Source of the DNA: Progne subis subis
Taxonomy: Eukaryota; Chordata; Aves; Passeriformes; Hirundinidae
Assembly (NCBI GenBank): GCA_022316685.1
Contig: JAKJHU010000033.1
Span: forward strand, 2,284,321 to 2,348,320
Direction: 5' to 3'
DNA: 64,000 bases
The notes below the pieces were generated by a model. The model was given only the letters and a program-made list of their open reading frames with translations. It searched no databases and was not told the DNA's origin. Each line of letters opens with the position of its first letter. Position 1 is the first letter of the stretch. A program made the position numbers and the translations under genes. Shown here piece by piece: positions 11,219 to 21,500 of this stretch.

Positions 11219-14200
11219 TTTCCACAGCATTGCAACAACTGGTTTATATCACTACTGCTCTGGCACATTGCATGTTCTCCACCAGCACTACTTTGATTTT
11301 TTTTTTTTTTTTTTTTAAGCTCAGATGGTGGACATGTGTGGTGGTGGGTGACAGTCTGTGTTTTATGTTGCACTAAGACTGTGCTATCACGAAGGCACCA
11401 GGCAAATGCGGTGGCACAGATTTATTCTGAAGCTGGCTAGCTCATGAGTGATAACTGGGACTGTTAAGTCATCCTGTTTGTGCTTCCTGAAGTGCTTCTT
11501 GAATTAAGTAACAGTTTTAGTGTTGTTCAAAGGGTTTCTGTTTGTAATTGTGTATACAGGCATTATTTCCTCAGTGTTCAAATCAAGTTTATTCACTTTT
11601 ATTAGCAACCTGGGTGTTATTAGTGTATTCCTTCCTCATATGCCCTAATCTATGGAACTATCTCCAGCAAGAGCAGTACTGAAATCTCCCTGCTCTGCTG
11701 CAGGACCCAGCCTGCCTGGTGCATTGTTTATTTCCCCTGGGAACTTTTCAGCAGCAGAAGGAGAGAAAGCAGCTCCTTTGCCTGGATCATAGCTATTTAT
11801 CACCTAAGCCAGAGGAAAATGTCTATTAAATATCACCCACATAAAGCCCAATAAGGTTGCTATTACTGATTGTGAATGTATATCTGTATGGATATACACA
11901 CTGGACAATAAAAATCACTATAGGTTACAGTGGCTATAATTTATATGCATCTGCAAAATTTCTCTGGGATACAGGGAAAAGACCTGAACATTTTTCATAG
12001 GAAGACTCACATCTCAACAAATTATATTACATATCCACCATCCTAGATTCAGGATCTACTTTCTGTGCCACCTAAGATGGTATAAAATTATTATAATGAT
12101 ACAATACATGTAAATGGAAAACTCAAACCAAGACACGTTCATTTGATTTGTGTTAGGGGGCTTTTGATGCAGTTCAGCAGTCTGAAAGAGGGAAAGCTAG
12201 AAGCAACTGACAACTCTAGGACATGATTCATCGTTTGAGTATTGCTGCACTGCAGAAGGCTTGAGATCATTATCTTGCTCAAGGTAGTAATTTATTTGAT
12301 AATGAGCCAAGCTCCGCTAACCTTACTCACATGCTGGGCAGGATCTGAAGCAGCAATCAGTGGAGTAACAGTACCATAGTTCTTCACACACTGAGACTTA
12401 ACCTGTGGTTCTGTGATGTGGCTATTACTGCAGCAGAAATTAGATATAATAATATTATTTCTAAAATGGAATTTAAGATCCCATCAGCAGGTGCAGGACA
12501 AGCAGGATTTGGGCTGAGAGTCAAAATTTGGTACCTTTCTCATCTGCTTTCAGATATGTTAGATGATTGAAAACTTATTCTTTCCACTAGTATTTCTAAT
12601 TCATCACAAACCCATCAATAGTTCCTTAAATGATTAGAAACGGTAACTAAAAAAATCAAAGAATACCAGAGACAACTTCCAGCCTGGATTACACAGAGGG
12701 ATTACATTAACACGTCACACAGAGAAAGCAGGAGTGATAATCTTGCACTTGTCAGACCTTGCTGGGGCCCACGCTTGTGTAAGCCTGAAGGAGACTGCAG
12801 CAGGACAGTGCTTTAGTAGGCGTAGCAGGAGCAGATCAAGGGGAGAAGGGAGTGGGGAACTCCCACCCATGGACATTTCACACCTCTTGGATATCATACA
12901 AGGACAGGTGCAGGGAGATGGGATCACCTCCTCACAGTTTACCATATGGTGTCCTTCTCTACCCCCTATACCTGACCTTATGAACATCTTAAATATCTGT
13001 GATTTCTCCACCCTTCTCTGGGTATTAAGATTTTTTCTAATAGCCTCTTCCTTCCAGAGTGTCAAATAGTGAAAGATGCCTAACAAATTTTTCATCTAGG
13101 GAGACTTAGCGGCTGAGAATTAAAAGACGGAAGAATAAAATGTGAGTAGAACAGGAATATTATATTAGGACCTGGATTCTGCTGCTGGAACCAAAAAGCT
13201 ATTGAAAAGCTAATGAGCACATGATGACTCTATAGACATTTGAAACTTATTTTTAAATAGACCCATATGTTTCTGATTGGGAAGACAGCCATGGGTCAGA
13301 ACTGGTAAGTAGGTAATGGGAATCATTGACTGAAGAAAACTAAGAGCTCTGCTCTCCAGTGTATTTATGTTACCTTGTAGGCTTTCCTTTATAGCCTCTC
13401 CAGTGATTAATGATGCTGGGCAACCAGGGTGGGAGGGGTTACTCCTATCAGACCATTCCTTCACATATGTAGGAAGAAAAGTGTCGCCCCCCCATGTAAA
13501 GCTGAAGGCCAGACTCGTTGCATAAACCGTAATACTGGTGATGGTAAGAGCCCACAGTGGGCAGTGATGGTGATGCAGATCTGCAGAGCATTGCTTTCAT
13601 CCAGCAGTCTTGGAGAATTTCTGTGTTTAGCTTGGAAGAGGGTTGAAAAGAGGAATTTTCTAACAAGCATGGCATGCCATAGTATTCCCAATTGCAGAAC
13701 TGGGAGGAAAAACTGGAATGGAAAACTGTTCTGCAGTTTCAAACCATACTGAGGACTAGCAAGTTCAACTTAGTTTCAGGATTATTGAATTAATTGTAGT
13801 TACTTTCCATAACTCTCTTTTGTTTTTTTATCTGGAGCATGTAATTGTACATTATACACACACCACTTGTTAGCTTTAGCTTCTCAGAACAAGGGTTTTA
13901 TTTGGGTGTTTCCATTGATTGAAACATTGCTATGATTTAACTTATAAAAATGGTCATGTTTCCTCTCTTGAGATCATTGGCTCATCGAGTGCCAAACATG
14001 ATCAAAGGTTACTGTTATTTGAGATCTGTTGCATCATCTTTATGAACAAAGTAGAAAGTCTCAATCCAATCTAAACTGAATAACTGTTATTGTTATAAAA
14101 CTATCATTAAGTTTGAAAATAACAGATGGAGAGGACATTAAAACAAATACAGTAAAAATATCAGGTAGATAATTAAGTGTTTGAGAACCATGTAGCATTA

Positions 14201-14559
14201 CCTTGTCACTGCAGAAAAACCAGCATTTTTCGTAAGCTCTTGTTCCTTTTAATACTGCAAGACTGATGTAACTCTGAGAAGGCAACCTGGTTTGCAGGGT
14301 ATATGCCAGGATGTCAGCCCACTGACAGTGCCTGCAGCATCTCTGCTCTTTGTGACCATGAGGCTCTGCTGGATTTCCATACTGCCGGGGAAACTACAAA
14401 ACATGCAGTTAGATTAAGTAATATTCATGTAACATGTTTGCAACGTATGTCGAACAATACTGTAATATTAGCAAATCGGTAGGTAAATTTTGCGTTCCTT
14501 AGCGGTACTTTTCCATCGATGATCTGAGTAAAGGGAGCACCAATGCAGAGCCTCATGCA
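11219..14559. other. Non-coding DNA, no gene recognised
   Basis: AT-rich sequence with a T20 run at 11297-11316. The longest open frames (12715-13095 minus, 12734-13069 plus) overlap each other in opposite directions and resemble no protein family I recognise. No RNA gene or repeat family identified. Confidence 0.5.
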
Positions 14560-14790
14560 GGAGCCCGTGTTCCCGCCAGCGCTGCACGCCCGGGTGTTAC
14601 GGGATGTTGGTAGCGCGGGTGCGGGCCGGGGTCGGGAGCGCGGTGCGGGTCAGTTCACCGCGGCCGTGGTGCGGTGCTGTCGCCTCCCGACGCCTCCGGA
14701 CAGCAGCGGGGCTGGCAGGAAACGCTTCAACCCCCGCTTCCCTTCTTCAGCTCATCCTGTCCTCACCGGCCAGGGGCCCCAAGGTTCCTT
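14560..14790. promoter_or_regulatory. Small CpG-rich block with no assigned gene
   Basis: About 230 bases with many CpG dinucleotides (for example GTAGCGCGGGTGCGGGCCGG near 14610-14630) between AT-rich flanks. This is the composition of a small CpG-island promoter or enhancer. It lies about 4 kb upstream of the CFAP58 start codon and about 4 kb from the larger block at 10 kb. No open frame here resembles a known protein. It may be an alternative promoter or the start of a non-coding transcript; the direction cannot be judged. Confidence 0.4.
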
Positions 14791-15229
14791 TACACTTTCA
14801 CAAGACACGCACTGTCCTGGTCCCTGCCCCAAATGGCTTACATACTCCTGGGTCATCTTATGACGAGTTTTTACTTTATTATTTATATCTCTGCAGCAGC
14901 CCATAAATCGTTACGTTCAGGAAGTAATGGCTTATCATTTTCATGCCACTACACTTTAAAACATGTCTTAAATTAACTGCACAAGGGTTGTGACCTCAAA
15001 TAAATCAGTGAGCAAACATTTCTTCTCTAGTAACCGTTTCTGCCTGCAGAACAACACTCTCCACTTATGCAAAACTCTCTTTTATGCAGCTGGCGAGACA
15101 GGTGATTCTGCTTATTTACCATAAAGTGCATGTGTCTCTGGAACAAAGACATTCAGGTAAATAAATAGCAACTTTTTCAATGAACTGAAACTTTCTAGGT
15201 CTGGCTTGTCCTTGCCATTAATGGAGGTG

Positions 15230-15273
15230 TTTTTTTTTTGTTTGGTTTTTTTTTTTTTTTTTTTTTTTTTTTT
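15230..15273. repeat. Interrupted poly-T tract
   Basis: A 10-base T run, then GTTTGG, then a T28 run. Simple repeat; read on the minus strand it could be a retroposon poly-A tail, but no element body is recognisable next to it. Confidence 0.85.
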
Positions 15274-15936
15274 CCCCTGTGGCAGTTGGAGTTTTTTGCT
15301 CTTATTAGCAGAAAGGTTTTTGCAGAGTTGGGAACATATGCTCATCTTAAAAGGGAGAGTTAAAAAGTGATCCCACTCAAAGAGCTCCACCTTGTCCAGA
15401 GGTTCTCTCTATGACATGAGTGCATCATTTATAGCCACAAGAGTCACAGTACCATTGCAGGAGGGCAGATGTGGTTATTTACACTTCACTGATGAATCTC
15501 AAGCACAGGGAATTTTAAGTGACTGGTCCTGAGCTAAAGTAAATTCTTGCTAAGGTCAGAAACTCAGGCATCCTCTTGAGTGTCAGTGCTGCTCCTTGTT
15601 TATGAAGCTGTTGAGGCATTCCCTTGTTAATATAATTTATTACAGAATTAATTTAACATGAATATTTGAGACGTCACATTGAGATTTGTGTCCTGGTCAT
15701 GCCTATATGGTATGTGTTGTGATGTTTTAAGGCTTTTAAAAAAATATGCTTTTGCATGAGTTATGGACAACTAGCACTCACCCCACTATGTCTGCACTGC
15801 AGTTAGAGATGCAGGTACCACGAGGGTGGACGTGCAGGATTTGGATGAATTTAGTGCAAATGGAAGTTGTCATGTCTGTACAGTCACACAGTCTCAGAGG
15901 ATACAGATCATGATGGGTTTGAAAAATATAAGAGCA

Positions 15937-16040
15937 GAATCACAGAGTAGTTTGGGTTGGGAGGGGCCTTTAAAGGTCTTCTAGTCCATGTCCATGCAGT
16001 GAACAGGGACATTTTCAACCAGACCATGAACCAGGAAGCT
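15937..16040 (-). mobile_element. CR1 LINE 3' fragment
   Basis: On + it begins AGAATCACAGAGTAGTTTGG and continues GGTTGGGAGGGGCCTTTAAAG, which is the reverse complement of the CR1 3' end (CCCTTCCAACCCAAACTATTCT followed by the ATTCTRTGATTCT tail). It then runs through the lead-in region toward ACATTTTCAACCAGACCA before resemblance is lost. Short, 5' truncated, minus-strand copy. Confidence 0.8.
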
Positions 16041-17089
16041 CATGGGAATGTCTGAATAAATGGGTATAATTTTTAGACACATTTATGCTGTTACCTTCAA
16101 GCACAAACATGAACCTGAAGCCCAAAGGTGACTATCTCCCTTCCACTCCTGTTTTGTTTTTAAAGACATAAGAAACAGTATAAATAATATCAAAGTTATA
16201 TATTTGAGATGTAAATTGGAAGGCTTGTTTTTATTCATCATATAATATTATTTTTTAAAATTCTGAGCACGTTCCCTTCCTCCAGCAGTATTTTGCTCAC
16301 AAAATTAAAATCATACCATTTGATATTTCATTACATGTGCAGTTGTTTTATGTTAAAGGTCTAGAAGTTTGGTCCTCTTGAGAACTGAAATCCTAGAATC
16401 AAGGAATTTATCATAATCATCTTCCTTGTAATTTTATTATGTAAGAAACATCAGTGCAAAAGAAAATGAGGAAAAAGGGGAGTAGAAAACTTAGAAAAGG
16501 AACTTTATTGAATTTTTTTTTTTTATTAGAAGTGCACATTGAAATGATTGAATGTTTCAGTGTATAGGATATTTTGTAAATGAGGTCACACATAAAAAGA
16601 ACACATTATAAAATATGTATTTTTCTCCAGTTCTAATGGTAAAATCAGACCATTTGAAAGCATCCATTTGAAACTGCCTATTTTGCCACGTAATCAATAA
16701 AATGAAGTGCTACAATTCAGGCTTCATTAAACCAGCAAGAGAAAAAGTTTTCCATCATCATTATTTGTTTCAAGTGGTACTTTAAGGTCCTAACCAACAT
16801 TCATGCTGCTAGGGAGTGTATACATGGTACAGTACATTCCCTGCCCTAAAAAGCTGTCAGATGGAACCATTTGTGTGCTTAGAGAGATAAATCCCACCAT
16901 TCCAGCGGTTAGCTGGGAGAGAACAGCAGCAGCTGATCCTTAAGCACAGCTCTGAAGGGGAGCCAATGTCCTGCCTCCTTTTTCTGCACCATGGATTGTG
17001 CCAAGCCATCCACATGCACAGACAGGTTACTATGAGTAGTTGGGTATGATGGTATGGCAGAAGTCAGGCTCCAAATGCCATTTGGCATG

Positions 17090-17372
17090 TAGTGACAGGA
17101 CAAGGGAAAATGGTTAAGCTTAAGCTGAAGAATGGTAGGTTTAGATCAGGTGTTAGGAAGAAATTCTTTACTGTGAGAGTGGTGAGGCACTGGCACAGGT
17201 TGCCCAGAGAAGCTGTGTATGCCCGACCCCTGGAAGTGTTTCAGCCCAGGCTGGATGGAGCTCTGAGCAACCTGGGACAGTGGAAGATGTCCCTGCCCAT
17301 GGCAATGGGATTGCAATGAGTTGATATCTAAGGTCCCTTCCTACCCAATGTATTCTGTAGTTCTACAATTTG
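17090..17372 (+). mobile_element. CR1 LINE 3' fragment
   Basis: Plus-strand CR1 3' end. The frame 17092-17319 encodes the end of ORF2: GRFRSGVRKKFFTVRVVRHW then HRLPREAV and LEVFQPRLDGALSNL, matching the CR1 consensus ending (KKFFTMRVVKHWNRLPREVV...LEVFKARLDG). It is followed by the CR1 3' untranslated tail with TCCCTGCCCATGGCAATGGG and AAGGTCCCTTCCTACCCAAT, ending in an ATTCTGTAG-type tail near 17370. 5' truncated. Confidence 0.9.
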
Positions 17373-17399
17373 TGCCCCCAAACTGCTCAAATCCCTGTT

Positions 17400-17873
17400 T
17401 AGTGCCTTCCACAGGCCTTGAGTGGACTCAGTTTGAGAAAGACAAGGAGCTACTGTAAAGGTCCAGTGGAGGCCATCAAGATGATGATGGGTCCGGAGCA
17501 TCTCTTGTATGATGAGAGACTGCAGGAGCTGGGCCTGTTCGGTCTGAGAGAACAGAGAAGACTGAGAGGGATCCCATCAGTGCATATCAATGTCTCAAAG
17601 GCCAGGCTCTTTTCAGTGGTGCCCAGCGACAGGATGAGGAGCAATGGCCATTATCTAAACCACAAGAAGTTCCAGTTCAACATGAGGAAGAAATTCTTTC
17701 CATAGAGGGTAGCAAAGCACTGGAACAGGCTGCCCAGGGTAGGTCCTGAGGTTTCCCTCAGTATAAACATTCAAAACCTATATGGAGACATTTTCTTGTC
17801 ACCTGATCCAGGTGGCCCTGCCTGCCTTGGCCAGGGATCACCAGAGGTCCGTCCAGCCCTAACAATTCTGTGA
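17400..17873 (+). mobile_element. CR1 LINE fragment abutting the CFAP58 promoter
   Basis: A second plus-strand CR1 copy, about 475 bases, directly after the previous one. It encodes broken pieces of the ORF2 C-terminus: MMMGPEHLLYDERLQELGLF, then LREQRRLRGI, then SNGHYLNHKKFQFNMRKKFF, the latter resembling the CR1 region before RVVKHW. The copy ends with a CCAGCCCTAACAATTCTGTGA tail at 17873, seven bases before the CpG-rich CFAP58 promoter. Compared with the neighbouring copy at 17090 it has a different tail and belongs to another CR1 subfamily. Confidence 0.85.
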
Positions 17874-17879
17874 CTGAGC

Positions 17880-18526
17880 TGGCCCGCCCTGCCGGCCGCG
17901 CTCAGCTGCTCTGCTCAGGGAGCCTCTGGGACAGAGCGGAAACATTCCTCGATGTCCTGGGTTAAAATCCCCGACGGCCGAACTTCAGCAGCAAGATGGA
18001 CACGCAGTTTTTGGGAGGACAGGTCATCCTTCGGCAGCGGGGTGACCTGGGCCACCCATGTACGGGCCGCCGCTGGGCCCCGGGCGGACGGCGGGCCCGG
18101 GCCCCGCCCGCAGCCGCCGTTGCTACGATACCACAGCGGCGTTGGCTGCGAGCAGCGGCCTCGGCACCGCCGCGGGCCCGGACTGCCACCGCCACCGCCC
18201 TGGCACCGCCACCGCCCTGGTACAGCCACCGCCCTGGTACAACCACCGCCTCTGGCACCGGCACCGCCCTGGTACCGCCACCGCCCTGGTACAGCCACCG
18301 CCTCTGGCACCGGCACCGCCCTGGTACCGCCACCGCCCTGGTACAGCCACCGCCTCTGGCACCGGCACCGCCCTGGTACCGCCCCGGTACCGTCACCGCC
18401 CCGGTACCGCCACCGACCCGGTACCGCCACCGCCCCTGCTCCTGGCACCGTCACCGCCCCTGCTCCCGGCACCGTCACTGACACCGACCCTCTGCACCGA
18501 GCCCGCCACCTCCCCCCGACGGCAGC
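17880..18526 (+). promoter_or_regulatory. CpG-rich promoter and 5' leader of CFAP58
   Basis: A CpG- and GC-rich block ends at the CFAP58 start codon (18527) and is preceded directly by a CR1 tail. It contains the minisatellite described separately, so the core promoter and leader consist largely of tandem repeats. No TATA box is apparent. I looked for a complete RFX X-box of the kind found in ciliary gene promoters and did not find a convincing one. Open frames on both strands through this block come from the repeat and the GC content. Confidence 0.7.
18178..18480. repeat. GC-rich minisatellite, 52-base period, upstream of the CFAP58 start
   Basis: The block is built from short modules of the type CACCGCC-CTGGTAC and CACCGCC-TCTGGCAC. 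In the centre these form a higher-order unit of 52 bases: TCTGGCACCGGCACCGCCCT begins at 18251, 18303 and 18355. Flanking copies are degenerate and shorter (CCGGTACCGCCACC- and CCCCTGCTCC-type). GGTACC palindromes recur. It ends 46 bases before the start codon. The array length is likely to be polymorphic and error-prone in assembly. Confidence 0.9.
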
Positions 18527-18535
18527 ATGGCTGAG
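18527..18535 (+). CDS. CFAP58: CFAP58 coding exon 1 (Met-Ala-Glu)
   Basis: Only three codons, ATG GCT GAG, followed by the donor GTAACC. They give the conserved MAE start of CFAP58 and end in phase 0, which matches the phase of exon 2. The ATG sits at the 3' edge of the CpG-rich block. Because the exon is so short, automated gene finders may miss it and start the protein inside exon 2. Confidence 0.85.
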
Positions 18536-21500
18536 GTAACCTGTACCCTGTACCCCGTGCCTCCCTTCCCTTCCTGTCCCCTGGACAGGACGAAGGCTGC
18601 ACCGCAGGATGAGCCCCAAAATATCACCTGTGTGTCGTCTGTAGCCATGTACCATCCTTATGTGTCACCTGCGTGCGCAGAGCTCAGTTATGTCCTCTGT
18701 TGAAAGGAGGAGCAGTCAGGCTACTTGTACCCAGGGTAGTAACTCTTAAATTTTAGGATTAGCTGCTACATACAAGGTCGTGGGTGTGATTCCTGCCCTG
18801 CCTCCCCCCTCATCACTGCTCGTCTTTTAACTCTATTTACAATCACAAACATGATTAAGACTGAAGTACCTGAAGGAAGCCTACAAGAGATTTGGAGAGG
18901 TGCTTTTCACAAGAGCGTGTAGTGGGGGCAGGACAGAGGGGTGCAGATTCAAACTGAGAGTAGGTTTAGATTAGACATTAGGAGAAAATTCTTTACTGTG
19001 AGGATGGTGAGGAACTAGCACAGGTCACCCAGAGAAGTTGCAGATCTCCCATCCCTGGAAGTGTCCAAGGCCAGGTTGGATGGTGCTCTGAGCAACATGA
19101 CATACATGGTCATTCTGTGATTCTCTGGTTTGGAGAGGAGGATGAAATGAGGAGATAGCCGTGACTCCCAGAGCAGGTTTGAAGGATGGACGCACTAAGT
19201 TTCAGCTCTCAACTCAGATTGTTCTCTGATGCCGGCTAGAGCGTGGGCTGCAGCAGCATTAAAGTTGCCCTTGAGGTTTTCCTGCTGACAGGAGAGCTGC
19301 TTCCCTATCCTAGTGAGACCACCTCAGAGGTGAATTTGTAAGGATTTGGCATCAGAACAGAGTTAGGATGAAAAATGTCTTCAGTGTAAGGCTTAGCAGT
19401 ACCATTTCCCACAGAGGAAGGAGCGGACTGTGGTGGCATTACTGGAGCTTTGAGATGTGCTTGTCTGCGAGTGCCTGGCACTATCTGGATAGAAATCATA
19501 AACTAATCAGACTTTGGAGGGTAGAGAACTGGGCAGAATTAGGGTTAAAATACTGGGTTTCCTCAGTGGTTGATGCATTATTAATACTATCACAATGATG
19601 GTATTTTATGGACTTATCTTTAAAGCAGTTGTGAGACTCAATTACAAGAACTCTGGCTGGTAAAGTACAAGTTATTTCAGTAAAATGTGTTTGAAAAATA
19701 ACCTACAACATACATATTATATGCTAGTAAAAGAACTGTTATTACTGAAAATTTTGCCATGACTTCTTAGTTATACACTCAGTATATTACTTTTTTGTAT
19801 TGTGGGATTGTAAGAGAGATGTTGAATTCTTCTTGTTTGTTGATTATTTTACTCAGGAAAATTCTGACAAACCATATCTAGAAGAAAGTGCCTTTGAAGC
19901 ACTGGAAAAAGACTCCCAAGAATTCATCAGTTTACTGAGCAGAGATGAAGCTCTGGAAAAATTCCGTGTCGAATATGAGAAGCTCCTTGCTATTATGAAG
20001 AAGTCTCGTGAAAATGAAAAGCATCTCATGGAGAAATGCAGGAAGCTGAGTGCTGAGCTTGTGGAGAAGTCATCTAAAGTAGCTGTGCTCACCAAACTCA
20101 CTCATGATGATGGGGAAACTATATCATCATTGAAGTCGGTAAAGTTTTGAATAGAATGAAGTATGGTCTGAAATTGTTGATGAAAAACATGATAATAAGA
20201 GAAGCACCTGCAAGAATACTTGACTTTATATAAAGAACTAGCTGGGGGACTAAGCATAGAGCTGGCACTCTCCAGTTGTTTGACCTCTGCTTTGCTTTGT
20301 TTGCTCAGCCTGGTATATTTACAGGTTTCAGTCAAATTCTGTGTTTATTTGCACTAAACCAACTCCATTAAGTACTCACTAATAGTTTTTGTTTAAGCTT
20401 TCCCTCTGTAAAATGGCACATTTTCAACTTAATGTACAGTTTTTGATTCATTAATACTTTTGAAGGGCTGCTTAGATGTTAAATATTGCCAGATGAAAAA
20501 ACCCTACTTTTTGTTGAAGTATGGATTTTAGGCCAGGGAAGTGACAACTTATATAAATAAATGTTTCACAGTGCTTTTGAAAGGGAATCCTATATAGCAT
20601 TTCAGTGTGATTTCACCAATTTACTCTGATATGTTTATTATTGTTGATTTAAATTCTGTCAAATCAAAGTGCTTGGCTTACTAAAAGCAGTTGATGTTTT
20701 TAGGCTTACAGTGGATTTTGACTGTCAGAAACCTAAAGCTGCCAAGTGATCATAAGACTGTATGTAGAACTTCTTATTCTGATGATTAAAAATCTTAGCT
20801 CTGTGATACCTACATAGGCTTTAATTTAGCATTTAGTTGGGAAACCTCCATGCCTTACAATAAAATGTTTTGTTCCAGTAAAATAAAGTCCGTGTAGCAA
20901 CCCAGAGGGATTTTTGAGCATAACAGAAATAGAAGTTCTTTGAAGTGAAGTTTCTTGTCCTTAGAATTATGAAGAAAATACATTCAGAGTAAATACAAAT
21001 AGCAGCACTGTCACCCTATGGCCGCAGCTTGCAAACCTATGGTACTGCCCAAAGCTGCTTCAAGGAGGAGGAAGACTTGGAAAATCTTGTTGATTTTCAT
21101 TGCTGCTAATCGAAACCTGGAAGATGAAATGTCAGGAGCCACAATGATCCCTATAATTTCCTTTTGGCTATTACATGGCAATACTCTGTGTGTGAACAGG
21201 AGGAGAGGTGATCCTTTAAGATGTTCCCAAACTGAGCAGACACTGTCTTGGTAATATCATAAAAGTGAGGAGTGGAAATGTTGGGAAAATAAGAGCCTTT
21301 CCAATTCCAGCAGCTAAGTTGAAGCTCAAGCAGGTATGACTGAACCATACTGCCTACTCTTGAACCCATTAAGTGATTTTCTAGTGAAAAAGCTGCTTGA
21401 CAGTATGATCCTGCTAGAAATGATGTGCAAATCACAACATGGGACATTTCATTCCTAGTGTGTGTGTGTGATAGTTTCAGTTTGTTTATGAGAATTAGTC

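Larger units (their letters stand above)
14791..17089. other. Non-coding DNA upstream of CFAP58
   Basis: AT-rich sequence without a recognisable exon. It holds a T-rich run (15230-15273, one G-rich interruption) and a CR1 fragment listed separately. Nothing else stands out. Confidence 0.5.

Noticed and set aside
18100..18545. Candidate RFX X-box sites (GTTGCTACG near 18119, GGTAAC at 18535)
   Set aside because: Only half-sites or imperfect matches; neither has the second half at the required spacing.
17915..18655. Long open frames on both strands through the CFAP58 promoter (up to 246 codons, Arg/Gly/Pro-rich)
   Set aside because: They are read through the GC-rich minisatellite, whose period and composition exclude stops; the products are low-complexity repeats in every frame.
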